DNA of 64,000 nucleotides from positions 2,046,001 through 2,110,000 of the forward strand of contig NZ_CP172312.1 in the NCBI RefSeq assembly GCF_047946665.1, written 5' to 3'. The translations under genes and the position numbers were made by a program. The DNA is from Allohahella sp002354735. Its GTDB lineage: Bacteria > Pseudomonadota > Gammaproteobacteria > Pseudomonadales > Oleiphilaceae. Below, piece by piece: positions 44,312 through 53,732 of this stretch. The stretch's first letter is position 1; the number at the start of each line of letters is the position of its first letter. The notes beneath the pieces were generated by a model. That model was given only the letters and a program-made list of their open reading frames with translations. It was not told where the DNA came from and did not search any database.

Positions 44312-44788
44312 CTAAATGCTTGGACTCGTCAGGGCATACCTGATCTGGTCCATCGTAAAGCCGCGATTCGCCAGAAACCGTGCCTGCTTCTGCCGTTCCT
44401 CGTGGCTCGTCGCCGGAGACTTGAACTTCCTCCTCAGCGTGTTCGCCGCGTTCTCACGCCAGATCTCGTCATCAGTGATGAGATGTTCGTCGATCAGCGC
44501 CCGATCGACGCCTTTCTGCATCAACTTCGATGCCACCTTCATCGGCCCATCTGAGCCCTTTTCCACGGCCATTCGCACATAAGACCGGGTCATGCGCTCG
44601 TCCGATAGATAATTGCTTTCGAGCAGCTCGCTGATGCATGCATCGACCAGATCCCTGTCCACGCATCGGCCAGAGAGCTTTGTCAGCATGCGCGCCTGGG
44701 AGTACTCACGATTGGACAACAACCACAGCGCGTAGGACTTCAATTCTGCAAGGCTTTCAAGAGGCTTGGGCTCCTTGCGTGCCTTCAA
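44312..44788 (-). CDS. recX: RecX-family regulatory protein
   Basis: 158 residues, the usual size, made of three-helix repeats: ALWLLSNREYSQARMLTKL, then YLSDERMTRSYVRM, then KKF/RFLANRGFTMDQIRYAL at the end. RecX caps RecA filaments and limits recombination. recA is not beside it here. It overlaps the gamma-glutamylcyclotransferase stop by four bases (ATGA), so the two are co-transcribed. Confidence 0.88.
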   Translation of the reverse strand: MKARKEPKPLESLAELKSYALWLLSNREYSQARMLTKLSGRCVDRDLVDACISELLESNYLSDERMTRSYVRMAVEKGSDGPMKVASKLMQKGVDRALIDEHLITDDEIWRENAANTLRRKFKSPATSHEERQKQARFLANRGFTMDQIRYALTSPSI

Positions 44789-45306
44789 GGCGCATCACCT
44801 GCAGGCATGGCCTGTTCCAGTTGTGTGATCAGCTCATGATTAAGCGTACGCCGCTCGACGAGGGGATCGTCGCTGGACGGAACTTTGCGTATTGCGTCGA
44901 TGTAGTCAACAGGGAAACTGTGATATTCGCAGCCCAGCAACACCAGCCGTTTGTACCAGTGATGTGGGACCAGTGAATCATCGACAGCCTCTGACGAGGC
45001 GATATAGGTCCAGCACGGCCCGAAACCGCTGACGTCCACGATAGCTCTATCGTAGCCTCGCCCTAAGCCTTCGATCAGATCGAGCACTGGTTGATCTTCA
45101 ACATCAATGGCATAGACAGCCACATGCGTATGCTCCGCCGCTTCGACGAGACTGCACTTGGCCGAACCGTCCAGTCCACGCTTGTGAAAGCGCACGCCCA
45201 TGCCATCGACGAGGCCAGTGCCAATCAGCCTGGCGGTTTCTACACGCGTGCAGAGCCGGTGTGGGTGTAAGTTACTGCCGTAGGCGGCATAGAACATGTC
45301 CGACAT
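44785..45306 (-). CDS. Gamma-glutamylcyclotransferase-like protein
   Basis: About 173 residues with the fold signature YAAYGSNL near the N-terminus and EGLGRGYDRAIV carrying the catalytic glutamate. These enzymes release 5-oxoproline from gamma-glutamyl peptides or handle gamma-glutamylamines. The start is ambiguous: ATG at 45306 (MSDMFYAAYGSN) is preferred by homology, but the frame reaches 45345. The ribosome site is weak. The gene is upstream of and overlaps recX. Confidence 0.85.
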   Translation of the reverse strand: MSDMFYAAYGSNLHPHRLCTRVETARLIGTGLVDGMGVRFHKRGLDGSAKCSLVEAAEHTHVAVYAIDVEDQPVLDLIEGLGRGYDRAIVDVSGFGPCWTYIASSEAVDDSLVPHHWYKRLVLLGCEYHSFPVDYIDAIRKVPSSDDPLVERRTLNHELITQLEQAMPAGDAP

Positions 45307-45493
45307 CGTTGTTGGGTCTCCAGATGATTGTGTACTCAAAGCCATTTGGGATAACTACGATCGACTCAAGTCTACGTAATCATTCAATGCTGACTGCTGG
45401 CGGAGTCGATATTGCCGCTGCTGTAGCAATGAGCGGCAGGTTATCCTGCCACAATGACGCAAGCCTGTATCACAGGCCAGATAAGGATAAGTT

Positions 45494-46444
45494 ATGTGCC
45501 GTGTTCTTGCCTATGTTGGGCCAGAGTTACCCCTTGCAAGTCTTCTGCTCGAACCTGAAAACAGCCTGATCAACCAGTCGCTCGATCCTGAGCGTCATCC
45601 GCACCTCCAACTCGCCGGTTGGGGCTTTGCTGCTTATGGCGAGCACATGTGCAAACCCGAAACGCCGCTGATCTATCGACGCCCCACAGCGGCCTTCCAC
45701 GACGATAACGTTCCAGGGATCGTTCCCAGCCTGCAGGCCAGCACCATGCTGGCTCATGTCAGAGCAGCAGCCTATGACTCGAAAACCGTTCTCGCGGATG
45801 AAAACTGCCACCCGTTTTCCTTCACCGGCACGCCGTGGATCATTGCGCAGAACGGCAACCTGGCAAACTGGCAGCTGCTGCAGAGAGAACTCCTCAAGCA
45901 CTGCAAGGACAAGTTCCTCAAGCAGATGAAAGGCACCACCGATACGGAGTTCCTGTATGTGCTGCTGCTCTCCTTGCTCAAGGGCAATAGCGACGATGAG
46001 GTGCAGGAGGGCTTCGAGACGATGCTCAAGCTGATCGTCCAGGCGATGAAAACACTTGAGCTCGGCGCGCTCAACAAGCTCAAAATCGCGCTGGTCGCAC
46101 CCAACCGCATCATCGGCGTCAACTGCGGCACCGGCCACAAGGGCGAGCTCGAGGTAGAGGGAGACTGGAAGGCACTGCGCAAGTCCGACCCGGACTCAGA
46201 TGATTACGCGCTGTCGATGCTGCTGGAGCCGATGTATCTGCTGACAGGCCGCAACTACCTGAAGCACAAGAAGTCCTATGAGGTCGATGCATGCCCTGAT
46301 GCTGAAGCGACGTCTGCCATATTTGCCTCAGAAGCGCTGACTGAAAAGCACGAGGAATGGATGCGTATCGAGTTTGGGGAACTGGTAGCCATCGAGAGGC
46401 AGGGTGAGACGATCACGAAGCGCGTGAAGCAGATGAACCTGTAG
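45494..46444 (+). CDS. Class II glutamine amidotransferase
   Basis: 316 residues with the N-terminal nucleophile C2 after Met removal (MCRVLAYVGPE), AHVRAAA, WIIAQNGNLANW and TDTEFLYVLLL, the Ntn-hydrolase glutaminase features. It resembles the stand-alone amidotransferases grouped with YafJ/EgtC. No synthase domain is present and the acceptor is unknown. A single-gene unit, convergent with the SEC-C gene. Confidence 0.9.
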   Translation: MCRVLAYVGPELPLASLLLEPENSLINQSLDPERHPHLQLAGWGFAAYGEHMCKPETPLIYRRPTAAFHDDNVPGIVPSLQASTMLAHVRAAAYDSKTVLADENCHPFSFTGTPWIIAQNGNLANWQLLQRELLKHCKDKFLKQMKGTTDTEFLYVLLLSLLKGNSDDEVQEGFETMLKLIVQAMKTLELGALNKLKIALVAPNRIIGVNCGTGHKGELEVEGDWKALRKSDPDSDDYALSMLLEPMYLLTGRNYLKHKKSYEVDACPDAEATSAIFASEALTEKHEEWMRIEFGELVAIERQGETITKRVKQMNL

Positions 46445-46502
46445 CTCTAGACGGAGAGGCGCCGGCTATCTGCGCTGCAGTCAGCCGGACAATTGCTGCG
46501 AG

Positions 46503-46844
46503 CTACCCGCAGCACTTCTTGAACTTCTTGCCGCTCCCGCACGGGCATAGCTCATTGCGGGCTGGTGGTGCGGTCACTTTCACGGTGTTGCCCTTGTTCA
46601 GCATGGCCGTCAATTCCTTTATGGATTCCACGGCCCCCTCACTGCTATCTACCGTGACATCAACGAACACCTGGGCCTTGGCCGCCATGGCTTCGACTTC
46701 CTGCTTGCGGACTTCACTCGTCACAACCAGCGCGAGTGGATATTTCTCACTGCCTGGCCTCAAACCAGCTTTAGCCTTATAGCCGAACTCGGTGTGGTGC
46801 TGGCGGGCGTCCTGCCGCCCCTTGAAGAAGAACTTGTCTGACAT
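46503..46844 (-). CDS. SEC-C motif protein (PBPRA1643-like)
   Basis: 113 residues starting MSDKFFFKGRQDARQHHTEF, the pattern of the PBPRA1643 SWIM/SEC-C family, and ending in the zinc-binding SEC-C motif NELCPCGSGKKFKKCCG. The function is unknown; SEC-C motifs bind zinc and protein partners such as SecB. The start at 46844 has AGGG upstream. A longer frame to 46925 would add a CTTCG-type segment and is not supported by family length. Confidence 0.85.
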   Translation of the reverse strand: MSDKFFFKGRQDARQHHTEFGYKAKAGLRPGSEKYPLALVVTSEVRKQEVEAMAAKAQVFVDVTVDSSEGAVESIKELTAMLNKGNTVKVTAPPARNELCPCGSGKKFKKCCG

Positions 46845-47189
46845 ATTGAACCCTGAGAATGGAGGAAGATCTGCGTCGTTTATTCTAGCTGACTCGCGGC
46901 CGCAGGTAGTACATATTCGCGCCACCTGAACGGTCAGTGCCAGCTCAATGATGGTGGGCTGGTGTGTGGCAGACCGTGAGCATTAGTCCGTAGCGGTCCA
47001 CCAGGTCCGCAGCGTTCATTTCTCGGTTTAACACAAGAGAATCGAACACTTCTTTACTCACCAGTGCGGTAGTGACAAATATCGCGCACGCTGTAGAACA
47101 ACATTCATACATATCCTTACCACGCTTTTTTACTCCGTCAGGCAGAATGCGTGCACCTCACTTTACGCCTGCATGGCTCGGAATATCGC
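46845..47189. other. Intergenic region between SEC-C and lipoprotein genes
   Basis: 345 bases. Divergent promoters would be expected here. No clear -35/-10 pair, hairpin or small gene was identified. Confidence 0.45.
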
Positions 47190-48075
47190 ATGACATACCC
47201 CCCATCTAACAGGAAGAACGATCTCAATACGCTTTCGTTCAGACACTTGCCGCTGCAGTTGACGATAGCCGCTGCGATGACCGTTTCTCTGGCTGCCTGT
47301 GGTGGTGGAGGCAGCAGTCCGGCGGGATGCTGATGCAATCGGCATAGCGGAGTTTTCCTTTGATGCGGACAACCGACTCATCGGCGTGCTTTTTACCCGC
47401 ACTGAAGGTAGCGAAACGAGCGTTCTCCAAGAGACCAGGACGTTCGAAAGCGGTCTGTTGCGAAAGATTGATACGACCGTCGCTCACAACTCTGTTTCTA
47501 CAGTATTAGTAAATGAGCTGTTTTATAACGAAGGAAGACTTGCCTCCTACACAAGCACCGACCAGAGTTCGGACGGTAGCAGTGGAGATAATGAAAACTA
47601 CAAGGTTCAATACAATTTGGAAGGGCAAGTCTCAACATTGACACTTGAAGTCGACGGATCAGAAAGAGAGCGACACGACTTTACATGGCGACCGGATGAT
47701 CAGCTGCAGCTCATAAGTTCCACCAGTTCGGCCGGTAGCGCCACGCTTGAATTCAGCTACAACGCTAAGGGGCAGCTGCAGTTCACTCAAAAAACGCTGG
47801 CGGGGGTTGGTGCTGAGTTCAACGAGTTTTTCGCAGATTATAATTACACGTTGCATCGTAAGTACGACAACCGTGGGCGCGTTGCCAGCCTCGACATTGA
47901 CATACACTCTGACAGCGTTATTGATGGAACAGTGGTCTTTGAATGGGAAGACGGCGCCTGTGTGCCTTTCATTGATCTCGACCCTGAAGGACTGCCTGGG
48001 TATGTGAGAAATGCTGGTGTCCCTTATGAGCCTGGCTCTGGAATTGTTCTGTCAACTTATTGCTCCGATAAATAG
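47190..48075 (+). pseudogene. Frameshifted lipoprotein gene with RHS-like repeats
   Basis: The first frame (47190-47333) encodes a lipoprotein signal peptide (LTIAAAMTVSLAACGGGG, lipobox LAAC) and stops. From about 47299 the next frame continues to 48075 with YD-type repeats, such as FDADNRLIGVLF, YNLEGQVSTLTLEVDG, YNAKGQLQFTQKT and YDNRGRVASLDID. A single-base shift inside the GGTGGTGGAGGCAGC stretch would join them into one surface lipoprotein of about 290 residues. It may be a true mutation, a phase-variable site or a sequencing error. Confidence 0.65.
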
Positions 48076-48165
48076 TTGACTTGCTCTGGCTGATCGATGA
48101 CGTTTCGGCCGGCAGGCCGGATCATCGCTACAACTAATCCCACGCTATTCGTTTAGAATGTCCCC

Positions 48166-48182
48166 GGAGGCACCCTGCCTCC
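48166..48182. terminator. Hairpin after the lipoprotein gene
   Basis: GGAGGCA-CCC-TGCCTCC, a perfect 7-bp stem about 90 bases after the stop and without a T-run. It is a possible terminator or stabiliser. Confidence 0.35.
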
Positions 48183-48305
48183 AGGGCATCCACGACTCCG
48201 CCTTACAACACTTGGCTATCCCACGCACATGCTGCTTTAATGGGGCTCGGTATTTTACCGACTAGTTGCCTCGTTCGACGTAAATAATGACTGGATAACT
48301 TGCCA

Positions 48306-48907
48306 ATGAGTCAGATTGTTCGTCACTGCAAACCGACGATGATAAGTGCCTGCCTCACGCTATCCTTGTGTTTGCAAAGCGTGGCTGGTGCTTGGGCCGA
48401 GTCAGAAGTGGTGGATATTAGCGTCGGGGACTGGCCACCATTTATCGATGAGAAGCGGCCTCATAATGGCTTTATCGCACATCTGATAAGTGAAGTATTC
48501 GCCGAGGCAGGCTATACAGTCAGATACCATTTCAGACCGTGGAATCGCGCTTATCAGGAAGCTGCAACCGGCCAACGTGATGCCACAGCAGTATGGATGC
48601 ATGAGCTACTCACAAACAGAATTTTCAGCGACTTCTGTTGAGTCGCATCGACCTCGTTCCCGAAGAAATCCATGTTGGTTACAACAGCTTGCGCCGTGAT
48701 CTACCTCCCGAGCAGACGGAAAAAATAACACATCACCCGAAGCCGTTTCTGAAAAACCAGAGTTATGTGCTATTTCCTCGGGCTAGCCCAGAAAGTTTGA
48801 AATTGATGAAGTTGTTCAATGAACATCTGCGAAAATTCAGAAAGAGCGGTCGTTACCGCTCTTTCTTTGAAAATTTCGAAGCTGGTCTCTACGACAGCCC
48901 GAAGTAA
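48306..48907 (+). pseudogene. Internally deleted periplasmic substrate-binding protein (family 3 type)
   Basis: The first part (48306-48641) has a signal peptide, then VDISVGDWPPFIDEKRPHNG and YHFRPWNRAYQEAATGQRDA, typical of the N-terminal lobe of PBP2-type binding proteins. It then falls out of frame. In another frame HKQNFQRLLLSRIDLVPEEI leads into the C-terminal lobe, which ends at 48907. About 60-70 codons that should lie between are missing. A deletion with frameshift near 48606 explains both facts, so no working product is expected. Confidence 0.7.
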
Positions 48908-48912
48908 TCGCG

Positions 48913-50109
48913 TTACTTGAACCAGGCATCCTGCCAGTGCGAGCCGGTACCCGGCGTATACTGGTGAGCCTTTATCGTACACCAGCCGCTATAGGGAAAG
49001 GGTTTGCAGGTGTAAACGTCGCCATCGCTGCCAAGCACTTTCGTACCTGCCGTGTAGCCTGAAATCCCATCTGGATAAACATGGTCGTAGTCACTGCTGC
49101 CGCCATTGTCGCCACCGCCGTTACCACCATCGCCGCCGTCACCGCCGCCATCGTCAGCCTTGTCGATCGAGATCTCGACCCGACGAATAGAGGAGTCGGC
49201 CGGTGCGTAGATCTCATTCTTGCCATTGGCGATCTCGAAGCTGCCATCCGCTCGTAGTCGCCCTGCCCTGATCACGTCCGACTCGGCGTTGATCTTTTCA
49301 GCCAGTGCCGCTGGCCAGGCAAATTGCCCACCTTCGGCCATGCTGTTGATCGGTAGCCTGACTTCCTGACCAGTATTTTCGCCCTGCCCATCGAAAACCC
49401 TGGCCCGCACGAGGTCCCCAACCGCCAGCGACATCAAAGGATTGATATCGCCCACATCGAGCCAGCTCACACCAGGCTCGCCACCGCCGTCTCCACCACC
49501 GTTATCTCCGCCGCCGCCATTGCCAGCCAGGTTCACATCGATGACGTTGTAGAAGGCATTCGTGGTATCGCCGATGTCCCAGACCGCCAGGATGACATGA
49601 TAACCGTTGCGGTCTGGCACGTTACAGTTATGGTTGACCTGCTTGGGTGGCTGCTGCTGATTGCCCGATACGCTACAGAATGGCTGCAGATCGAAAGACT
49701 GCCGGCTCAGCGCCGCATTGACGTTCCAGCCCGGCTTGGTGATGAAATAGCGCCAGTTGGAGGTACTGTGATTGGCAGTAAAGGTCCAGCTGAAGGTGTT
49801 CTGGCCAGGTCTCATGCTCTGCTTGGACCAGCGGTTGGCGGACTGCGCATCCAACGGTGAAAACTGTGCCAGTCCCGCGCTGGCAATCTTGCCGTCAGCC
49901 GGTCCGGATTGAGGGAAGCCCTTCGGTGCTTCCAGACTCTGTGGTTCCCAGATGATCGCGCCGCAATTTGTGTTATCACCAAGTTTGCAGGCGTAGTTTC
50001 GGCTCGTCGGGCTGGTTACGTAGCCGTGTGCAAGAACCTGTTGAGCGATACCGAGAAGAGGCACAGCGGTGGCGAAAGCCAGGGCTGTGAGTCGTGTTGT
50101 TGAAGTCAT
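48913..50109 (-). CDS. AA10 lytic polysaccharide monooxygenase with chitin-binding C-terminus
   Basis: 398 residues, exported. Signal peptide 1-27 ends exactly before H28 (HGYVTSPTSRN), the N-terminal histidine that forms the copper brace with H114 (TANHSTSNW). The LPMO domain spans 28-200. A Gly-rich linker, a GbpA-like middle domain (WLDVGDINPLMSLAVGDLVR), a second Gly/Asp-rich linker and a C-terminal CBM73- or CBM5/12-like module (about 340-398, with paired Cys and Trp) follow. It oxidatively cleaves crystalline chitin. It is a single gene, with no chitinase beside it. Confidence 0.92.
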   Translation of the reverse strand: MTSTTRLTALAFATAVPLLGIAQQVLAHGYVTSPTSRNYACKLGDNTNCGAIIWEPQSLEAPKGFPQSGPADGKIASAGLAQFSPLDAQSANRWSKQSMRPGQNTFSWTFTANHSTSNWRYFITKPGWNVNAALSRQSFDLQPFCSVSGNQQQPPKQVNHNCNVPDRNGYHVILAVWDIGDTTNAFYNVIDVNLAGNGGGGDNGGGDGGGEPGVSWLDVGDINPLMSLAVGDLVRARVFDGQGENTGQEVRLPINSMAEGGQFAWPAALAEKINAESDVIRAGRLRADGSFEIANGKNEIYAPADSSIRRVEISIDKADDGGGDGGDGGNGGGDNGGSSDYDHVYPDGISGYTAGTKVLGSDGDVYTCKPFPYSGWCTIKAHQYTPGTGSHWQDAWFK

Positions 50110-50220
50110 GGCGTCAAATTCCGTCTGGACTCGAATGAAGTCCTTATTGGAACAGCTTAGGGCCCGTGACTACCATGAGACCAAAGATCGAAATTTCAGG
50201 GGCTCCATCAATCCTTTGGC

Positions 50221-52011
50221 CTAGTACTCTGCTGGCAATAGCTCCTCCAGTACCTTGAACAGCTCATCACGTCGAATGGGCTTGGTGAGATGAGCAACCA
50301 TCCCGGCGGCGAGGCTCTTCTGAATATCGCCAATTTCAGCATAGGCTGTCATTGCGATGATGGGGATTGTGGCCAGTCTGCCACCACGTGCATGAATCTG
50401 TCTAGACGCAGTCAGCCCGTCCATCACAGGCATCTGGACATCCATGAGAATGACATCGTAAGTATTCACCTCGGCCAGTGCCAGCGCTTCGAGACCATTG
50501 CTACAGGTATCGACCGAGAATCCAGCAAGCCGCAGAAACTCCATACCGATTTCGCGGTTGGCGGCGTTGTCGTCCACGAGCAGCACGCATCGGCCATCGA
50601 ACGGCCTCTGCAGCTTGCGCCCACTCGGTGCCATCTCTGGCTCTGCCTGTTGCACGGCCGTTGCCACGCCTACACTGAACAAATGTCGAATGGCTGCGGA
50701 CAGCTCGGGCAAATGCACAGGCTTGGCGATCACGTGATCGAAAGCCTCGGCAGCGTTCTGCCTGTGCATGCTGGTCAGGGCCCAGATCTGCGGCACCGAC
50801 CGCCCCTGCTTCTTCAAGTTGTTCGCGAGACGACTGGCCGTCCTGTCGTCGGCCTGACCATCAAGAAACTGGTCGATGATGATCAGGTCAACCGGCTCAC
50901 CATCTGACTCCAGACGCGTCAAGGCTGCTTCGGCCTCTTCTGCATCATATGCGCAGATGATGCTGCCAAAGTAATCCAGCGACTGCAGTTGCTCACGCAG
51001 GACGGTTGCGGCTGTAACGTTGTCATCCACAATGAGCAAGCTTTTAGGCACTCCGGATTCGACTCCCTGAATATCGAGCCCTTCGGCAATCTTTGGTCGC
51101 GGGTCCGCAAACGGAAGTCTCACTGTAAAACTGAAGGTTGAGCCCTGCCCCGGCTCACTCTGGACACGAATTTCACCCCCCATCGCTACGGCGAAATGCT
51201 TACAGATGGACAGTCCCAGACCGGTACCGCCGAACTTTCTCGTGATGGAATTGTCGGCCTGGCTGAATGGCAGAAAAATTCTGTCGATCTGATCGCTGGT
51301 CAAGCCGACGCCAGTATCGGTGACAGCGATGGTGATGGCTTCCGCATCCGACTGATCACGCTCAGCCTTGAGCACGATTTCACCAACTTCGGTGAACTTC
51401 ACCGCATTGCTCAGTAGATTGTTCAGCACTTGCCGAAGCCGCGTCGGGTCGCCCACGACGAGCCTCGGCAGACTCGGTGAGGCGGCCACTATCAGCTCGA
51501 CCCCCTTCTGCTGGGCGAGCATCTGAATACCGTCAGCGCTATTGGCGAGCAATTCAGTAAGATCGAATGGAATGGCTTCGAGTTCAATCTCGCCGGTCTC
51601 GATCTTGCTGACGTCAAGGATATCGTTAATGATCGTGAGCAGAAGCTCGCCGGAGGTTCGGGCCGTGTCCAGCAGCCTACGCTGACGTTTGTCGAGCCGC
51701 TCGTCACTGAGTAGCGAAATGAAACCTAGCAAAGCGTTCATCGGGGTGCGTATTTCATGGCTCATATGGGCGAGAAAAAGCGTTTTGGTTTCGCTATGAG
51801 CAATGGCCTGATCACGCGCCACCTTCAGTTCGCTGGTGCGCTGCTGTACCTGCGCCTCAAGATCCTCGGTAAGCGAAGTCAGTTCCTGATTTGCCACATA
51901 GAGCTCGCGGCTCTTGGATTCGAGCAGCGCTTCGGCCTGTTCCCTTGCCGCTTGCTCACGTTCGTAACGCCTCCTTAAGCGGCGGAGCTCCTCCTGATGC
52001 TGCTCGGACAT
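50221..52011 (-). CDS. Hybrid histidine kinase with two receivers (H-NOX partner)
   Basis: 596 residues, no membrane span. N-terminal coiled coil (1-75); HisKA with H85 (AHMSHEIRTPMNA); HATPase at about 190-300 (N box NNLLSNAVKF, DTGVGL, GGTGLGLSI). Two receivers follow: the first (325-445) with D380 and K430, the second (472-595) with D524 (ILMDVQMPVMDG) and TKP. There is no sensor domain, so input should come from the H-NOX protein encoded 6 bp upstream. No output gene such as a diguanylate cyclase lies next to it. Confidence 0.93.
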   Translation of the reverse strand: MSEQHQEELRRLRRRYEREQAAREQAEALLESKSRELYVANQELTSLTEDLEAQVQQRTSELKVARDQAIAHSETKTLFLAHMSHEIRTPMNALLGFISLLSDERLDKRQRRLLDTARTSGELLLTIINDILDVSKIETGEIELEAIPFDLTELLANSADGIQMLAQQKGVELIVAASPSLPRLVVGDPTRLRQVLNNLLSNAVKFTEVGEIVLKAERDQSDAEAITIAVTDTGVGLTSDQIDRIFLPFSQADNSITRKFGGTGLGLSICKHFAVAMGGEIRVQSEPGQGSTFSFTVRLPFADPRPKIAEGLDIQGVESGVPKSLLIVDDNVTAATVLREQLQSLDYFGSIICAYDAEEAEAALTRLESDGEPVDLIIIDQFLDGQADDRTASRLANNLKKQGRSVPQIWALTSMHRQNAAEAFDHVIAKPVHLPELSAAIRHLFSVGVATAVQQAEPEMAPSGRKLQRPFDGRCVLLVDDNAANREIGMEFLRLAGFSVDTCSNGLEALALAEVNTYDVILMDVQMPVMDGLTASRQIHARGGRLATIPIIAMTAYAEIGDIQKSLAAGMVAHLTKPIRRDELFKVLEELLPAEY

Positions 52012-52017
52012 GCGAAC

Positions 52018-52560
52018 TCAGACCCGCCGAAGCCTGAACAGCACAGAACTGGCACCATATGTACTGTGATCTTCCCGGCTGATGTCGAACTGCTCGCCAT
52101 AATGCATCATGGTGCCCTGGATGAGCCCATGGGCAAGATCAGCAAGTTTTCTCACGGACTGATAGTGCAGTTCGAATGTATCTTCATTGAGCTGCGAATA
52201 GGAAAATTTCGGCAGCTCTGCATCAGGGTAAAGCTTCATGACCTCTACATGAATATGATCATCGATTCGCTTGAGGAATGAGAATGTATTTGGACACTCG
52301 TCAAAAAAACCCTTGAACTTGACTGCGAAGGCCGCGGCCAAATGCTGACCGAAATCGAAGACAAGCTGTGACTCTGCCAGTCCCGTCCTATTACTGAGTG
52401 CCCCAACAAGCCTCACGAGTTCATCAGCCTCATAGGTTCCGACAGCTGTATAAACCCCACCTGACGCGAGCGGTGTCCGGTCGAAAACATCGTCCATCAT
52501 CGCCTCACCGAAGCGCAGGTCGACCATGTTCATGAACTCTCTGAATACGATACCTTTCAT
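52018..52560 (-). CDS. H-NOX (heme nitric oxide-binding) protein
   Basis: 180 residues. MKGIVFREFMNMV, the proximal heme ligand H104 in DHIHVEVMKLYPDAELPKF, P112, and the heme-propionate motif Y133-x-S135-x-R137 (HYQSVRKLA) identify a bacterial H-NOX. These proteins bind NO through heme and regulate an adjacent kinase. The ATG at 52560 has AGGTGA upstream; a GTG at 52572 is in frame. It lies 65 bp after the triheme cytochrome gene of the oxidase operon, in the same direction. Confidence 0.93.
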   Translation of the reverse strand: MKGIVFREFMNMVDLRFGEAMMDDVFDRTPLASGGVYTAVGTYEADELVRLVGALSNRTGLAESQLVFDFGQHLAAAFAVKFKGFFDECPNTFSFLKRIDDHIHVEVMKLYPDAELPKFSYSQLNEDTFELHYQSVRKLADLAHGLIQGTMMHYGEQFDISREDHSTYGASSVLFRLRRV

Positions 52561-52625
52561 GGCACCCGTCACCTAAGAAGAGTTGAATGCTCAGTATAAC
52601 CTACCTCGCAGGAATGCGGCGCCTG

Positions 52626-53732
52626 TCACGGAAGGTCTAAAGCAGGCGCCAGCGATGCATAATACGCAGCCAGGCTCTGCATCTGCGCTTTATCGAGGTG
52701 GGGCACCACTTCATGCATGAGCCTCGCGCGTTCGGATCCACCGCGGCTATCCGATTTAAACAGTTCCAGTTGACGCAGGATGTAGCCTTCGTGCTGGCCG
52801 GCCAGTGCCGGAAATAGCTCAGATCGTTCGACAGGATATGGCCCATGGCATGCGTTGCAGGCGGGTACATCACGGTGCTCGGACTCACCTGCGGCAATCT
52901 TCGCGCCAGCGGCGATCAGGTCCGCTGACCTGTCCACGCCTTCTGTCGGCGGCACTGCAGGAGCAGTCCGCCCTGATATCTTGCCGACTACTTCTGCCAG
53001 TGTATCGATCTCCTCGTCAGACAGTAGCGAGGCAACTTGCTGCATGATTCCGCTGTGCCGCTCGCCGCTGCGATACGCCAGCAGGGACGCCTTGATATAG
53101 GCCTCGTTGAGCAGATCGAGCCTCGGGACATAGCTCGCCTCTACACCTAGTCCTACAGGCCCATGACAGACCTGGCAGCGCTGCCGGTACGTCTGTAAAG
53201 ACGCCAGGCCTGGCTGCTGCGTTGCATCCTGTGTCAGCATGGCATCATAGGCAGCCGCGTCCATCTCCGTTACGCGGTTCAGAAAGGCGACCACGGGCCA
53301 TACCTCATCGCTACGTTCCAGGGTCGGCCAGGCGGGCATACCGCTCATCTTCACACCATTTTTGACAATCCAGAACAACTCAGCCGGATTCCAGTTCTCC
53401 ACTGCACCCTGTATCGGCGGTGGCATGGGCACCATATGTTGAACTGTCGCGCTGGACGCCTGCCCCGGCACGCCATGACACATCACGCAGGCGCTATCGT
53501 AATGCCCAGCACCAAGCTGCACGAGCCCTTCATCAGTCAAGTCGGGCACGGTATCAACGGAGGGGGCGCGCAGATCCACGGAATTGCGATAGGTTGTGTG
53601 CAAAATCCAGTATACCCCTGGAAGATGGCCTTGCCGTGCCGAAACATTGAAGAGCCCCAAGCCAACGACGGCACACGCAGCTATCAGTGCCAGCAGGATC
53701 AGGCAGAGCGTGAATACGACATATCGCTTCAT
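52626..53732 (-). CDS. Triheme c-type cytochrome of the caa3 operon
   Basis: 368 residues with an N-terminal membrane helix (5-28) and three CXXCH sites: CVMCH (82-86), CQVCH (186-190) and CNACH (292-296). Each sits in a class I cytochrome c-like domain. The protein should be periplasmic and membrane-anchored, delivering electrons to the oxidase or to a quinol/alcohol dehydrogenase partner. It overlaps the ctaG stop by four bases. Such multiheme cytochromes also serve as partners of IorAB-type dehydrogenases, so a wider role is possible. Confidence 0.92.
   Translation of the reverse strand: MKRYVVFTLCLILLALIAACAVVGLGLFNVSARQGHLPGVYWILHTTYRNSVDLRAPSVDTVPDLTDEGLVQLGAGHYDSACVMCHGVPGQASSATVQHMVPMPPPIQGAVENWNPAELFWIVKNGVKMSGMPAWPTLERSDEVWPVVAFLNRVTEMDAAAYDAMLTQDATQQPGLASLQTYRQRCQVCHGPVGLGVEASYVPRLDLLNEAYIKASLLAYRSGERHSGIMQQVASLLSDEEIDTLAEVVGKISGRTAPAVPPTEGVDRSADLIAAGAKIAAGESEHRDVPACNACHGPYPVERSELFPALAGQHEGYILRQLELFKSDSRGGSERARLMHEVVPHLDKAQMQSLAAYYASLAPALDLP

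Noticed and set aside
48902..48918. AAGTAA/TTACTT repeat between the binding-protein remnant and the LPMO
   Set aside because: It is made of the two facing stop codons and a few flanking bases; the AT-rich 6-bp stem is weak.
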